This document shows, one piece after another, positions 1 through 10,372 of a stretch of DNA of 64,000 nt. Within the stretch, counting starts at the first letter, position 1, and each line of letters begins with the position of its first letter. Origin of the DNA: Aphelocoma coerulescens. Taxonomy: Eukaryota; Chordata; Aves; Passeriformes; Corvidae. The DNA is taken from contig NC_091018.1 in the NCBI RefSeq assembly GCF_041296385.1, positions 2,239,501-2,303,500 of the forward strand, written 5' to 3'. A program made the position numbers and the translations under genes. The notes beneath the pieces were generated by a model. It had not been told where the DNA came from. It did not search any database and worked only from the letters and a program-made list of their open reading frames with translations.

Positions 1-889
1 TTTTAATGAAATGCCCCAGTCAGAAATGTAACTTACATTTTATGTGTTCTGCATACAACAGCGGGTGAAGTCTATAATGTTGAGTGTTTGGAAGATCTCA
101 ACTGAATCCATTTGAATGAACCCTCCAGGTGAAAAACCCCTGGCACTCCTTAAAGAGCTTAAATCTGTCTGCTGGGGAAACAAAGCCCTGTGTGGAAGTT
201 GCAGAGCACTGGAACGCTGGGAATAACTGAGGCTTCTTGGCTGAAGCAAAATAAAATAGTCCAAAATGGCCTGAACCCTGAGAAAATTTGGAGAAGGTGA
301 TATTTGAAAAAAAACAAAAAAATATTTTGGTTCAAGTTGAATGATTTGAATTTTTTTTTTCTTTCCAGATTAAAAGAAGAACTTTATGTCACAACAAAGT
401 AATACAAAAGGAAAGCAGCACGCGATGAAAAGATAGGAAATATGGTTTTCCAGGTAAATCTCCTTGACAGATTTGTCATTAATTAGCCAAGAAAAAAATG
501 GTTTAGTGTGAAATTAATTTCTAATTAAATAAGTACTACCCTGAAGCATCCTTGAATAAGAGAGAGGGCCTAGTCCTTAGAAATCTTCCAAATGCTCACT
601 CCTAAATCCTCAGATTGTGGCTTAGCATGTGGATGGCAGTTAAGCTTTTTGGAGCCAAAAATGATGTCAGTGATTTCTGCAGAGAGCTGATGACAGAATT
701 CCATAGTATTTTCTAAGCCATAGATGATAAATTACACTATTCACATATTAATGGAATTTTGTAGCATTTCTATAAAGTATCTTTGAAAGCTTTTTTACTT
801 TAATTTCTGTTTGACTTTGAGTGAGCCTGAACGGTGTGTAGTGAAAAGGAAAAGAGTATGTACAGATGAAACTAATTAAATACTGACTG
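1..889. other. Noncoding, AT-rich, no gene seen
   Basis: AT-rich single-copy-looking sequence with short A and T runs, for example ten Ts at 351-360. I see no open frame of interest, no transposon and no convincing splice pair here. Confidence 0.6.
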
Positions 890-1440
890 TCACTCTTCAT
901 TTTGAAGCCCTGATTTTAGCTTGCTGTCTCAACTTTGATTATTAAAATACGTATGGTAGTTCTCACCCCGCGCTGCCTGGCAGTGTTACTAATTAGGTGT
1001 CAGGATGTCAGTGATTAATGTAAAATCATGAATAAATTGCAAATAAAAGCCACGCACGTGTACAGAGCCATTTAACTATTTAGAATGCTCTGCAGCACGG
1101 AGTACACCAGTGATAACCACTCCCGACCTTTGGGTTGGAGTCATTTGCCTGGAATTCCCCTGATTGATTAACTAAGTGATAATTGTCAAGTCAGAGTCAC
1201 AGCTGGATATCTCATTTGGCACAACAAAAGGCATTTCCAGCTGTCATTATTCAACAGATTTGATCTACTTTTTAGTCCTGTGACTATTTGTCATTCATCA
1301 TTCATATAATGGGGGAAAATATGATTAAGGCTGTAGTCCCAAATACTGATTAAGGCATAATCATGATGAACACAAACACATAAATAATAGAGATTGGTCT
1401 TGGGAAACTGTGCATTCTTGCTTAAATGTGCCTTGCTACT
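890..1440. promoter_or_regulatory. Candidate conserved noncoding element
   Basis: This block has many homeodomain-type cores (ATTA/TAAT), including TACTAATTAG near 987, GATTGATTAACT near 1162 and repeated GATTAAGG words at about 1323-1356. It also has an E-box-like CAGCTGTCATTATT near 1240 and no low-complexity sequence. That mix is typical of vertebrate developmental enhancers, but conservation cannot be judged from one sequence. It lies just upstream of the exon-like segment at 1462-1551. Confidence 0.3.
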
Positions 1441-1461
1441 TTTTTTGGTGTCATTTCTCAG

Positions 1462-1551
1462 AGAAAGGAGGCTACAGGCATCAAATTAAATGTGGTGAGA
1501 GATGGACAGAACACAACTGTAATCATTCCTGGTACACCTGAAGCAGAAGGA
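1462..1551 (+). other. Candidate 90-bp internal exon, gene not recognised
   Basis: A pyrimidine-rich stretch ending in CATTTCTCAG (AG at 1460-1461) is followed by 90 bp and then the strong donor GTAAGT at 1552-1557. Only one of the three frames is open. It starts exactly at the acceptor and ends exactly at the donor, giving 30 codons and phase 0 at both ends. The peptide begins RKEATGIKLN and ends PGTPEAEG. I do not recognise the protein. Chance pairs of good splice sites around short open frames are common in vertebrate introns, so this is only a candidate. It does not match the phase of the other candidate at 5715-5789, so they could be neighbours in one transcript only if an intervening exon changed phase. 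Confidence 0.25.
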
Positions 1552-1557
1552 GTAAGT

Positions 1558-2880
1558 CAGGGAAGAAACTGCCACCAGTCCTGAGGTAGATGCATCCCTG
1601 GGCTTTCTCCATGTCCTGCAGAGTCCTTGATCTGCATCCAGGTGCAGTGGCAGTGACTGAAGCCTGGACAAATTGATGATGAATGTCTGCAAGTGATAGA
1701 ATCCAGGCAGAGATGCACATTCCTGTGCTGCTTAGTGGTGTCTCCTTGTCTGCTCTGTAACTTTAGGGAGTACAGATCTCGTGTCATAATTATTTTGAGA
1801 GCTTTTCCCTGAACTGGTGTCTGCTGTTTCCACTTTGTCTCATCTATTCTTTATCAGAACTGTCACGATTTTTTTTCATCTTGTGAGTCATGTTTTGGGT
1901 ATTTTAAGAAAAGGGGAGACTTTGCTCAGAGACCAACCTAAAGCATTTTGATGCTTCTGTTTCTTTGAATGAGGGATTAAATGAAACAAACTAAAAGCAA
2001 AACCACCCCTATTCCCCAAACCCAGGGAATAAAATGCAATGCTTCCAAATGTGCGCTCTCTCCATACCCCAGCTGCTCAGTGAAATTGTCTTTTTTTGTG
2101 TGTTTCAGTTTCTCTGTTTCTACCCAAATATCAATTTCCCTGAGCAGATGCAGGGCTCTCAGGATCTGTGCCTTATGGCTGCTCTGCCATGCAGGCTGCC
2201 TGTGCACTACAGGCCCTGGGAACCCAGCCCAGAACTTCCAGGCTTCCAGCTCTGCAGCAGGGAAGCCCCAAGAGTCCTGGATTGAACCCACAGCTTCCAG
2301 GTTTGTAATGCCAGCAGAGTGATGGATGGAGCAAGGGCTCCCCAGGCTCCTGGGCTCCTGGTCCTAGAGCAGGGACCTTGAGGAACCAGGGCCACATCAA
2401 GACTGATCTGATGATGTGAGCAAGGGAAAACTTTGCTGTTGGGTGAGGGTGCTGAGTGTCTGTCCTGAGTCCCACTCTGGGTGTCCAACAGCTGCTGTGG
2501 TTCTGCCCCTTAGGGTCCTTCAGCCTCATGGCCGGGGTGCTGTGCTACAAATTGGTTGCATAAGTCCAGTTTTCTTCAACCTCTTGACCAGAGCTGTGTC
2601 CAGTGAGTGCTGCAGCTCCCTCGCAACCCAAAATCAGGGGGGTGGGGGAGCCTCTGTGAGCTCTAATACACCTTATTCACAGTTTAACTTCATAGACCTG
2701 CTTTTTGTCGGATTAATACGTTATCCGTGTTGGAGAGTCATGGTTATTCCTGTTAAAAACCAGAGCTCCCAGCACCACAAGGCCCTTCCCAGTTACCAGA
2801 TCCAGAATTTGCCAAACATCTGGTCATTTAGCAGAGCTATAGAGAGATTTGGAATAAGTAACAGAAAGAAAATGAAATAA
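1558..2880. other. Noncoding, with a GC-richer patch
   Basis: The sequence becomes more GC-rich at roughly 2170-2560, with runs of CAGG/CTGG words. Several overlapping frames on both strands lack stops there, as expected from composition alone. A 154-codon frame at 2416-2880 has no ATG at its beginning and no recognisable domain. No transposon was recognised. Confidence 0.5.
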
Positions 2881-2922
2881 ATTTTCATTACAGATCTGTC
2901 TGAAACTTAAAATCCAAGATGA

Positions 2923-3312
2923 ATGGATTTAATTAGCTCTGGACACTTTGGTTTTCCTATAATTCAAACATGTCAACTTTACAACACGCAGGCCCTTGGG
3001 CCATTATTTGAACTGGGTCATCTTTATTTTACATATTTAAACTGGGCATATATTCTGGGGTTTGTGATGCTCTGTGAAATCTGTCAGGTTGTGACTGGGG
3101 GCTGTATTTTCATACCTGTAAATAAACGAAGAATTGTTTTACGACACCCCAGTAAGTCTATTTTACAATCAGTCGTGAAAAAGCTCAGAGAACCATTTTT
3201 AGAAGAGGCAGTAGATCTGCATTATTTCAGTGAAGGTAATGGGAATTCAATAGAGTCCTGTCTGGATATATCCTACCAATGGTGCAATAAGGATCAGTTT
3301 GATAGGCTTTAA
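2923..3312 (+). other. 129-codon open frame of unknown status
   Basis: An ATG-initiated frame of 129 codons in AT-rich sequence, where stops should be frequent. It is preceded immediately by an in-frame TGA and contains a hydrophobic stretch (about residues 28-56). I see no recognisable domain, and composition and context look noncoding. It could equally be a conserved noncoding block, since it contains AATTA-type cores at both ends. I do not assign a function. Confidence 0.15.
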
Positions 3313-5714
3313 TTACTTTAGCGCTCATCTGGTGAATTTTTTATTTTTATTTTTATTGGGAATCATCTATTACAGATTTAGTGCATAGGTGCTAACCCAG
3401 CTATCTTTTCTCTGTCAGACAACCCAGAAAGAAGCATGGAAAGAGACACCTGAAAATACTGGGAATTTTTGTTCAGGGCACACCTACTTTGGATAAGTCA
3501 CTTTTTCTTCCTCCAGGTTTATGTTACAAGCTCGTTCCCTCAAGAGGACAAGGGTTGTGCCACGTTTCAGTATCGATGTGAATCTGAAAATGCATGAAAT
3601 AAATGAAGATATCAGCCAGGGGCCAATTACATTACACACTATCAAATTATACTGAGAAGACCTGAGCTTCCCATTCAGAAATGATTCTGGAATGGCACTT
3701 GTGAGAATATTTGATTTGCTTTATAAAAGGCTGCTCAGAAAAAGACAAGATAAATTGCTGGTTTTATATAGCTGTATAGACAAATTAAAGCAATAGATTC
3801 TAGGGTGCTGGAAAACTTTCCTTGCTCTTTGGCCTCTGCCCACATATATTCTTTGAGATTTCGTTTGTACTGGGGATTTTCTTCCATTTCAGTCAAGGGC
3901 AGGCTGCTGTCAGAAGAGTGAATCTGCTGGAAATGCCAGCCCGTGCAGGGTGTCCCACTGCCACGGTCTGTCCTCTCCCCTGGCCTCAGGGAGCAGAAGT
4001 TTGTGCCAGTCCAAGTAACAAACTTTACCAGAACTGAGACTGGGGTGGTGTGGGGTTCTGAACTGGGGGAAATATTGCTGGAGGTGAGTCCCCTTCCTCC
4101 TCCTGCTGAGCTCTGTTGGTGGAGCAGCACCTGTGGCTGGGACACACACACCGGGTGGAGCTGAATTCTGCCAGGGTCAGCAGTGAGGGCAGGGAGAGCT
4201 GGGGTGGTTTTAGGCTCAGCTGCAAGTGGGACAGCTGACCTAACCCCCAAAAGTGCCCGGTGCCAACAGCCTCTGGCTGCTGCTGCCAGCTCTGGAGCCT
4301 GGCAATGTTCTTGCCAGGAAAAGCTTTGCAGAGGCAGAAAAGAAACCTCTTGCTCCTGCCTGCATCAGTGTTTTAAAGAATGAACAACCCTGAGCAAACA
4401 ATGCTGTGGTTCTTGTATGATCTCTGCTGGTCTGTTTGCAGAGCACGATGCCAAGCTTCTGAAAAGGACACTTCCATCTGCTCTGTTAAGGACTAACACA
4501 TTCAAAGTCATGAGCTTCTGCAGAAGCGTCCTATAGAAGAATTCCTTTTGCCATGCTCGTTCTTTCTGGGCTTAATCTGATCCTTTCTTATTGCCAAAAA
4601 GCAGGAATAACAGCTTGAAACACTGGAACCAGAGAACAGCTAACTTTGAGGAGGTACATAATGGTTTAACTCTCCTGGTTCAGATCTATAATACAAGCTT
4701 CCCTGGGGGAGTGTTTTTCCTTGTTAACTCATTTATAAGATAACTGAGGCTACAGGTGTTCAGCTTTAATAAGGCATTAGTGAACAATTATATAAGGCAC
4801 TAAAAATAAAACTAGAGTCTTTGCACGAAGGAAATCAACACTGAGTGAAAAAATAATTAACAACCAAGCTGCACAATCAAATATGGGAGAAGATTTTTAG
4901 AAACTAAAGTTGTTGGATAATATCTTTAATGTATATAGAAAGGATGCTTTTGAAAGGAGAAAGGAAGGCTGTATGTTTTTATGTGCAAGATATGAAAAGA
5001 CACCAATAATATATAAAATAACTGGGGCTAACACTACTGATAAAATAATTTTCTGTTTGAATTAAAGTATGCTTTAAAAATATTGTTTTAAAATAGCAAA
5101 GAGCCAGCTTTCCACTAACATGCAATGCTGCATTCCCTTGATTTATGAAATCTCATTTCAATTGCAAACCAGTGGCTCTTCTGTGTTTGTGCCTGAGCAC
5201 TGTGTAATGCTGCAGACAGCTCCAATAGCAGCTCTGCTAAGAGAAAGAGGAAATTAGATGTATTAAATGTGAAGAATCAGTGACATTCAAATAACAGTTT
5301 TGCTCCTGTATTTCTCATTTGTTAGGAGCTCCTAATAAAAATTCTAATGTGTCTTAGCTTTGGAAACAATGATCTGTTCTATTTCTTTTGACAGAACAAA
5401 TTTAGGACAGAGGTTCTGACACTTTCTTAATTACAAGAAGATGTCTGAAGGTCTTGGCTCCCATTTGTCTTCATCTGAATTTACCTTTTTACTCTTCATG
5501 ATGAGAAATAGTAAATTTGACTAATGCTCATCTCTCCTATGAAATTCTTTTTAGGATTTGTTATGTAGTGATATGAACCCAAGGCAGAGGGAGCTGGGAA
5601 CTCCAACAGTTGAGTGCTTCTTAGTCATTCCCAGCAAAACAGAGAAAAAAATATTTCCTTTATAGATCTGTGAGCACTTCTGATGTTTGACTGAATGTTT
5701 GTCCATTCTTACAG
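3313..5714. other. Noncoding, no gene recognised
   Basis: Mostly ordinary AT-rich sequence. About 3900-4330 is GC-richer and is stop-poor on both strands, including a 171-codon minus-strand frame at 3735-4250. I read that as a compositional effect. A weak exon-like segment at 3990-4083 is listed among the rejected items. Confidence 0.5.
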
Positions 5715-5789
5715 TAGATGCAAAATATGCTCCAAACTTTGCAGTTTGGTATGGTGTACCCAAACTATGTGACCCCAAAAGGGTCACAA
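5715..5789 (+). other. Candidate 75-bp internal exon, gene not recognised
   Basis: The acceptor TCCATTCTTACAG ends at 5714 and the donor GTAAGT begins at 5790. Only the frame that skips the first two bases is open. It reads DAKYAPNFAVWYGVPKLCDP and onward, and leaves one base at the donor, so the segment would be a symmetric phase 1-1 exon. I do not recognise the peptide. The last third of the segment is also a perfect hairpin, which offers a competing noncoding explanation. Confidence 0.2.
5768..5788. promoter_or_regulatory. Perfect 8-bp inverted repeat, nuclear-receptor-like half-sites
   Basis: TGTGACCC and GGGTCACA are exact reverse complements separated by CAAAA. GGGTCA is close to the AGGTCA half-site of nuclear receptors. 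The two half-sites here are everted with five bases between the hexamers. Binding is inferred only from the motif. As RNA it would form a tight hairpin directly beside the GTAAGT at 5790. Confidence 0.3.
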
Positions 5790-5795
5790 GTAAGT

Positions 5796-7463
5796 TGTGA
5801 TAAATTTCAATGGCTCCCTCCTGGTTTTCAGTGGTGTCACCTGTTTCAGTGCAGGTATTTATTTTATCCCTTTATATTTATGTACATGTATAGATGTATA
5901 AATATATTCTACGTGGGTTTATACACATGGAGAAATTTCTCTTTCTGATTTTGCAGATGTATCTACCCCTGGTTAACCCTAGACAGTGTATGGTAGTAAA
6001 ATTTTTTCTTTTTAAAAAAAGTTCAGGCTGGAATTGGGCCACTTTTTTTCTTTTACATAAGTTTCTTTTAGGGACTGTCAAACTTACAAATATTTGGTGG
6101 CTGTACTTGTCTCTTTTTGATAAGGTAGGAATAACTGTTTTCCTTGAAAGGTGTTTGTGGTGTTTGTTCTTGCTGGTTAATTTCTTAACTTAGCAAGCTA
6201 AAATTTCAGAATGAACACAGAAAATACTATTTAAGGATATTCTTTGAAATTCTCAAATTTAATGCTATTTCTAGATATGCAGCTTCATTTCAGAAACCGA
6301 ATATATCTTTATTTATTCCTCTGTACTCTCCTGAAAGTTCATTAAATGCTTATAAATCTTCTAGGGTTATTAATAGCTTGGTGTTACAACCTGTAAGCCA
6401 AACTCTGAGACAAGTCAAGCAACATGACAGAAATGTGAGAAGCTGAGGGTACACAAGTATTTTTAAAAGATAACCTTAGGTTTGAAGGGATGTCTCGAAT
6501 AATTACATTACACTGGGAAGAGAAAAGCAATCTGGCACTGTTAATTATGTCGTGATCACCTCCTCTCCTGTAAAGCCTGGAATTCTTTGGAATTCAATTT
6601 TCTCTTCTGTGGTTTTTATTTGTTTCTTCAGTAGTGGAAAACCTCAGCTGCTTCTGCTGCATGGGAGAAGGGTCTGAAACCCATTCTCCCGTAGAGAACC
6701 TAGAGTTATAATTGTGTTTGGCCAGTTTATGCCTGAATATATTTTTCCACAGGATGTTAATGCTTTAAAATATATTCCTTTCTGGTTGTCTTTTCATTTT
6801 CATTAGGTTTCGATCTATTAAATTATTTATATTATAAAGTTTGTATTAAGTATTTGCACTTGGTGGTGGCTATAGTAACAGTTCTGAACATTTTCAAATT
6901 TCTGTGTGTTTCTGCTTGCTGCAATTAGACCTTGCTGTAGCTAATGAAACATATGTGATTTGTTTGTTTATGCCTGAGGACTGAATTTGCTACTGAATAA
7001 TGCAAAAACATGTGCAAGGACAAGCATAGTGAATGGAATTAGGAATGTGTGCACAGAGGAGATGTGAGCAAAGCCAATTGAAAGAGGTGTTAAAGCTCTG
7101 GCTGTACCTGCTCAGCCCAAGTGGAGACATGTTTGTTGGATCGCATGGATTTTTACCTTAAGCAGAATTAAAACAGCTGGAAGAGTTCTGATGTTGATGT
7201 TCTCTTTGGTGGAACACAACTCTTTGCTCTCCTGCCCTGTGCTGTGCTGGCAGAGTCCTCTCTGTACCTCCCTCTAGAAGAGACATCCATGTTCCACCTT
7301 CAACCATGTTGACGTTTGAAGCCAGGCCTAGGACATAAATATTTTGCTAAAATTTATTCTGTGGGATTTCAAGGCAGCTTCTTGTTTAGGAAAAGGCTGA
7401 CATAATTCCACCTGAGGTCAACAATTTGAATTTTTTTTTTCCTGACACATCTAATCATTACTA
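5796..7463. other. Noncoding, AT-rich, nothing recognised
   Basis: AT-rich sequence with no recognised element. The end of the stretch has nine to ten Ts at about 7430-7440, just before the CR1 fragment. Confidence 0.6.
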
Positions 7464-7676
7464 GTCATAGAGTCATAGAATCATGGAATGGTTTGGGTTG
7501 GAAGGGACACTAAAAATCACCTTGTGCCATGGGCAGGGATACCTTCCACTATCCAGGTTGCTCCAAACCCCATCCAAGGTGGTCTTGACCATTTCCAGGG
7601 ATGCAGCAGTCACAGCTTCTCTGGGCAGCCTGTTCTAGTTCCTCCCCACCCTTACAGGCTAAACCTGGTCCACACA
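7464..7676 (-). mobile_element. CR1 retrotransposon, 3'-end fragment
   Basis: Read on the plus strand this begins with the tandem ATAGAATCATGGAATGGTTT signature, the reverse complement of the CR1 3' end, whose tail is a short repeat of ATTCTATG rather than poly(A). The next bases match the antisense CR1 3' untranslated region as known in birds: GGTTGGAAGGGAC, GGGCAGGGATACCTTCCACT, CCAGGTTGCTCCAAACCCCA, TCCAGGGATG, CACAGCTTCTCTGGGCAGCC and CACCCTTACAG. The element therefore lies on the minus strand. It is 5'-truncated to about 210 bp, as most CR1 copies are, and encodes nothing. The right boundary is approximate, because similarity fades near GGCTAAACCTGG. The subfamily was not assigned. Confidence 0.93.
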
Positions 7677-10351
7677 GAAAAGTATTAATTTAATCTTCTT
7701 TTTAAAACAATATATTATTTCAACCAGTACAGATAAAACAAAGGGAAATCCAGTTTGTTCAATTATAAATTATCAACATGCTGCAGACTTATGTTAGTGG
7801 ATTAAATTTTCTCCCAGAAATAACTTCAGTGGAATTACATCATCAGTAAATGTGGTCCAGTTCATCTTATAATTATATTTTGAAGTGCAGAAGTAGGGAA
7901 GAATGGAATCACATCCATCTCATATGAAAAATCTTGCCTTTGATGTTTCTTTGAGAAACTGCTCCGATTTTTATAGCAGCAAAGTGGGCCCAGAAGTTGC
8001 TTCTTCTTTATCCACAGCACCTGCTTTTGTCTGGCATCTGCAGTGATGTGCAGTGTCAATACTGGTTTTGCTCATAACCTGTGACAGGCTCAGTGTATAA
8101 TCCCTGCCCCAGCAGCCAGGCTGCAGCTCTGCTGTCCACGGTGTGGAATTAATGCCACACAGCTCGAAAATTTGCCTTGAGCTTGTCCTTGTAATATTTG
8201 CCTGGCCCGTCTCTGCTGTTCACTGTGTTTTGAATGGGCATAGAGAGAGAGCTCTGAGCACTCTTCATCCCACGCAGGCACTGAGTGCCCACAGCAGCAC
8301 CACAGAGCTCCAAGGATCGGTGCTTCGTGTTTCACCGCCGGTTTCATTTTCCATCGGCCGTAATATCAGCCCAGTGTCCTCCACGGGGATCGTTTTGCTC
8401 AGGTAATCAGGAGGCAGAAATTAACTCCAAGTCTCTGTGTCTGGTTATGGGTACAGAGTGTTCTTCTTGCAGTAAGGAATTCAGCTAAGTTCTGCAGTAT
8501 AATGTAGCTCATTTATTTAGGAAAGCGCCTTTCTAAATTATCCTGAAGTCTTCATTCTCTCATGCAGCACCTATATTTACACAGAAAAAAACCCAACATA
8601 TCATGTTTTTCAAATGCCAACCTATCTTTTATGTTTAAATTTCAAATGATGCCTATGCTTTCCAAAAAACCTTATGAAAATTACAAATGAAGGGATATTT
8701 TTCCCTAGGAATGTGTGATTAAACCAAAGGACATTGGGCCCTGTACATTTGTAAGCAATACCTTTGATGAGATATTATTTTCTGTAAAGAAAAGGTCAGA
8801 GGTTCTTTAACACCAGTTTCCCCAGAGGAATAAAAGTCCTGCCTTGCACAGTCCAAATATTTTGTCTAAGAATTTCATAGGGAAGTTTTTACTAAGGAGG
8901 AAGAATACCTCCATACAGTCTCTTTTCATTATAATCAGAAAACACAGTATGATTTATTTAATAAAATTGGATCCTTTTTGCTATTAGACTTTTTTCTTAA
9001 TAGATTAATTGTATGCTTATATTTATTAAGAATATAAGTAATACACAGTAGATAGAAAAAATGAAAATAAATATTTATAAGCTAAGAAAAAGGCCCAGCC
9101 CACTGATACCCACAATGTATCTACTACCCTGATTTAATAGCAACCTGATATTTTTCTTCCAATACAAGTTACCTGGAGGAAAACATTTTTTCTAACAGAT
9201 CTACTTGAGAGAAAGTAAAAAAAAAAAAAAATTGTGATTGCTTTTCTTTGACAAACTTGATTTCTAATTTGTGAAGCTGATATTTTTCCTACGTAATTTT
9301 GTTTCAGTGATCTCACCTTAAACAAACAGAAGGAACATGAAAATATTCATTAGTTTCAGGCAGCTTTCTTCTGCCAAGATGTTTGCAGCGTGAAATAAAA
9401 TTAGCTATGATGGGTATTTCTGTGTATTAGGATAAACTTCCCTACATCAGTGTAAGGAAGTTAGCTGATACCTGCTGAAATGCCATTCTGGCTACTCTGC
9501 TGTTTCATTTGTGAGAAGTAATACTTGTTTAACAGCTTTAGTGGGTTTTGGCTAGTGTCTTGTGCTGGTGACTGCTTTAATGCAAAGGATTTGTCTTCTT
9601 TCCTGCTTTTGTCTCTTTTCTCTGAGAGAGAAATAGAAAACAACAACAAGAAGAGGGATTTTCCTTAAGGAAATCTGCAGATACATGTTTCACTGTAAAC
9701 CAGTCTATCCAGGTTTATTTATTATTTGCATATAAGGTCACACTGCTGACCGTGTGTGTATATTTATAAATGCATATATGTGTTTTAAAACAGATTTGTA
9801 AAATAAAATAGTGATTGGTGCAGCACTGCCTGGCAAGGGAGTTACTCAGAGTAGGTGTCCCTCAAGCTATAAAGTTGTATCTGCACTTGTTGAGGTTGTT
9901 AAACCCAAGTACCTGAGACCTTCTCATAAAACAAAAAATGTTTACTGTTTTGTACCTGGGACTGGTTTGTGCTTTATTATTTTAGGGGGCAAGCAAGCCT
10001 CTGATCACAGCCTTGTCTCCCTTTCTGGCTGATTCCCTTGTTTGTGCATTGCCTGAGGCTCTTCTACCCCAGGTGAGCGTCAGACATCGAGGCTGCTTTT
10101 GAATTTTGGCGTTTCCATGGCTCAGATCAGAGTCCTCATCGACTGACATGGAAGGCAGTGACTTTCTACCCTGAATCAAGACAGCTCACATATGCTTTGA
10201 GCTTTAATTATTTGAGTCATATTGAAGTCGTTAAGAAGATGTAGCCTGAAGTTTTCTATGCATATGTGGGCTAATGTTTGCAGAATCTGACTCTAATTTC
10301 ACAAATTAGTTTAGAGGCCAGGCTTAGAAGGAGGGTGAAGATTTACAGATT
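7677..10351. other. Noncoding, with a small CpG cluster
   Basis: Ordinary noncoding sequence. It includes the CpG cluster at 8318-8395 and a run of 15 As at 9217-9231. A segment from about 8276 to 8400 has an acceptor-like CATCCCACGCAG and a GTAATC donor-like end, but no recognisable peptide. Confidence 0.5.
8318..8395. promoter_or_regulatory. Small CpG cluster
   Basis: About eight CpG dinucleotides fall within roughly 80 bp (around GGATCGG, TTCGTG, ACCGCCGG, CATCGGCCG, CCACGGGG and GATCG), while the flanking kilobases have very few. It is far too short for a CpG island. It may be a constrained or unmethylated element, or a young sequence not yet depleted of CpG. Confidence 0.25.
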
Positions 10352-10372
10352 GGGGGGGGGGGGGGGGGGGGG
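10352..10372 (+). repeat. Poly(G) tract of 21 bases
   Basis: An uninterrupted run of 21 Gs preceded by ATTTACAGAT and followed by TGGAAAAAG. Long pure G runs are unstable and can fold as G-quadruplexes. The assembled length may be unreliable. Confidence 0.9.

Noticed and set aside
3990..4083. Exon-like segment with acceptor CCCCTGGCCTCAG and donor GTGAGT
   Set aside because: The frame is open, but the minus strand is also open for 171 codons across it. The patch is simply GC-rich and stop-poor, and the peptide is not recognisable.
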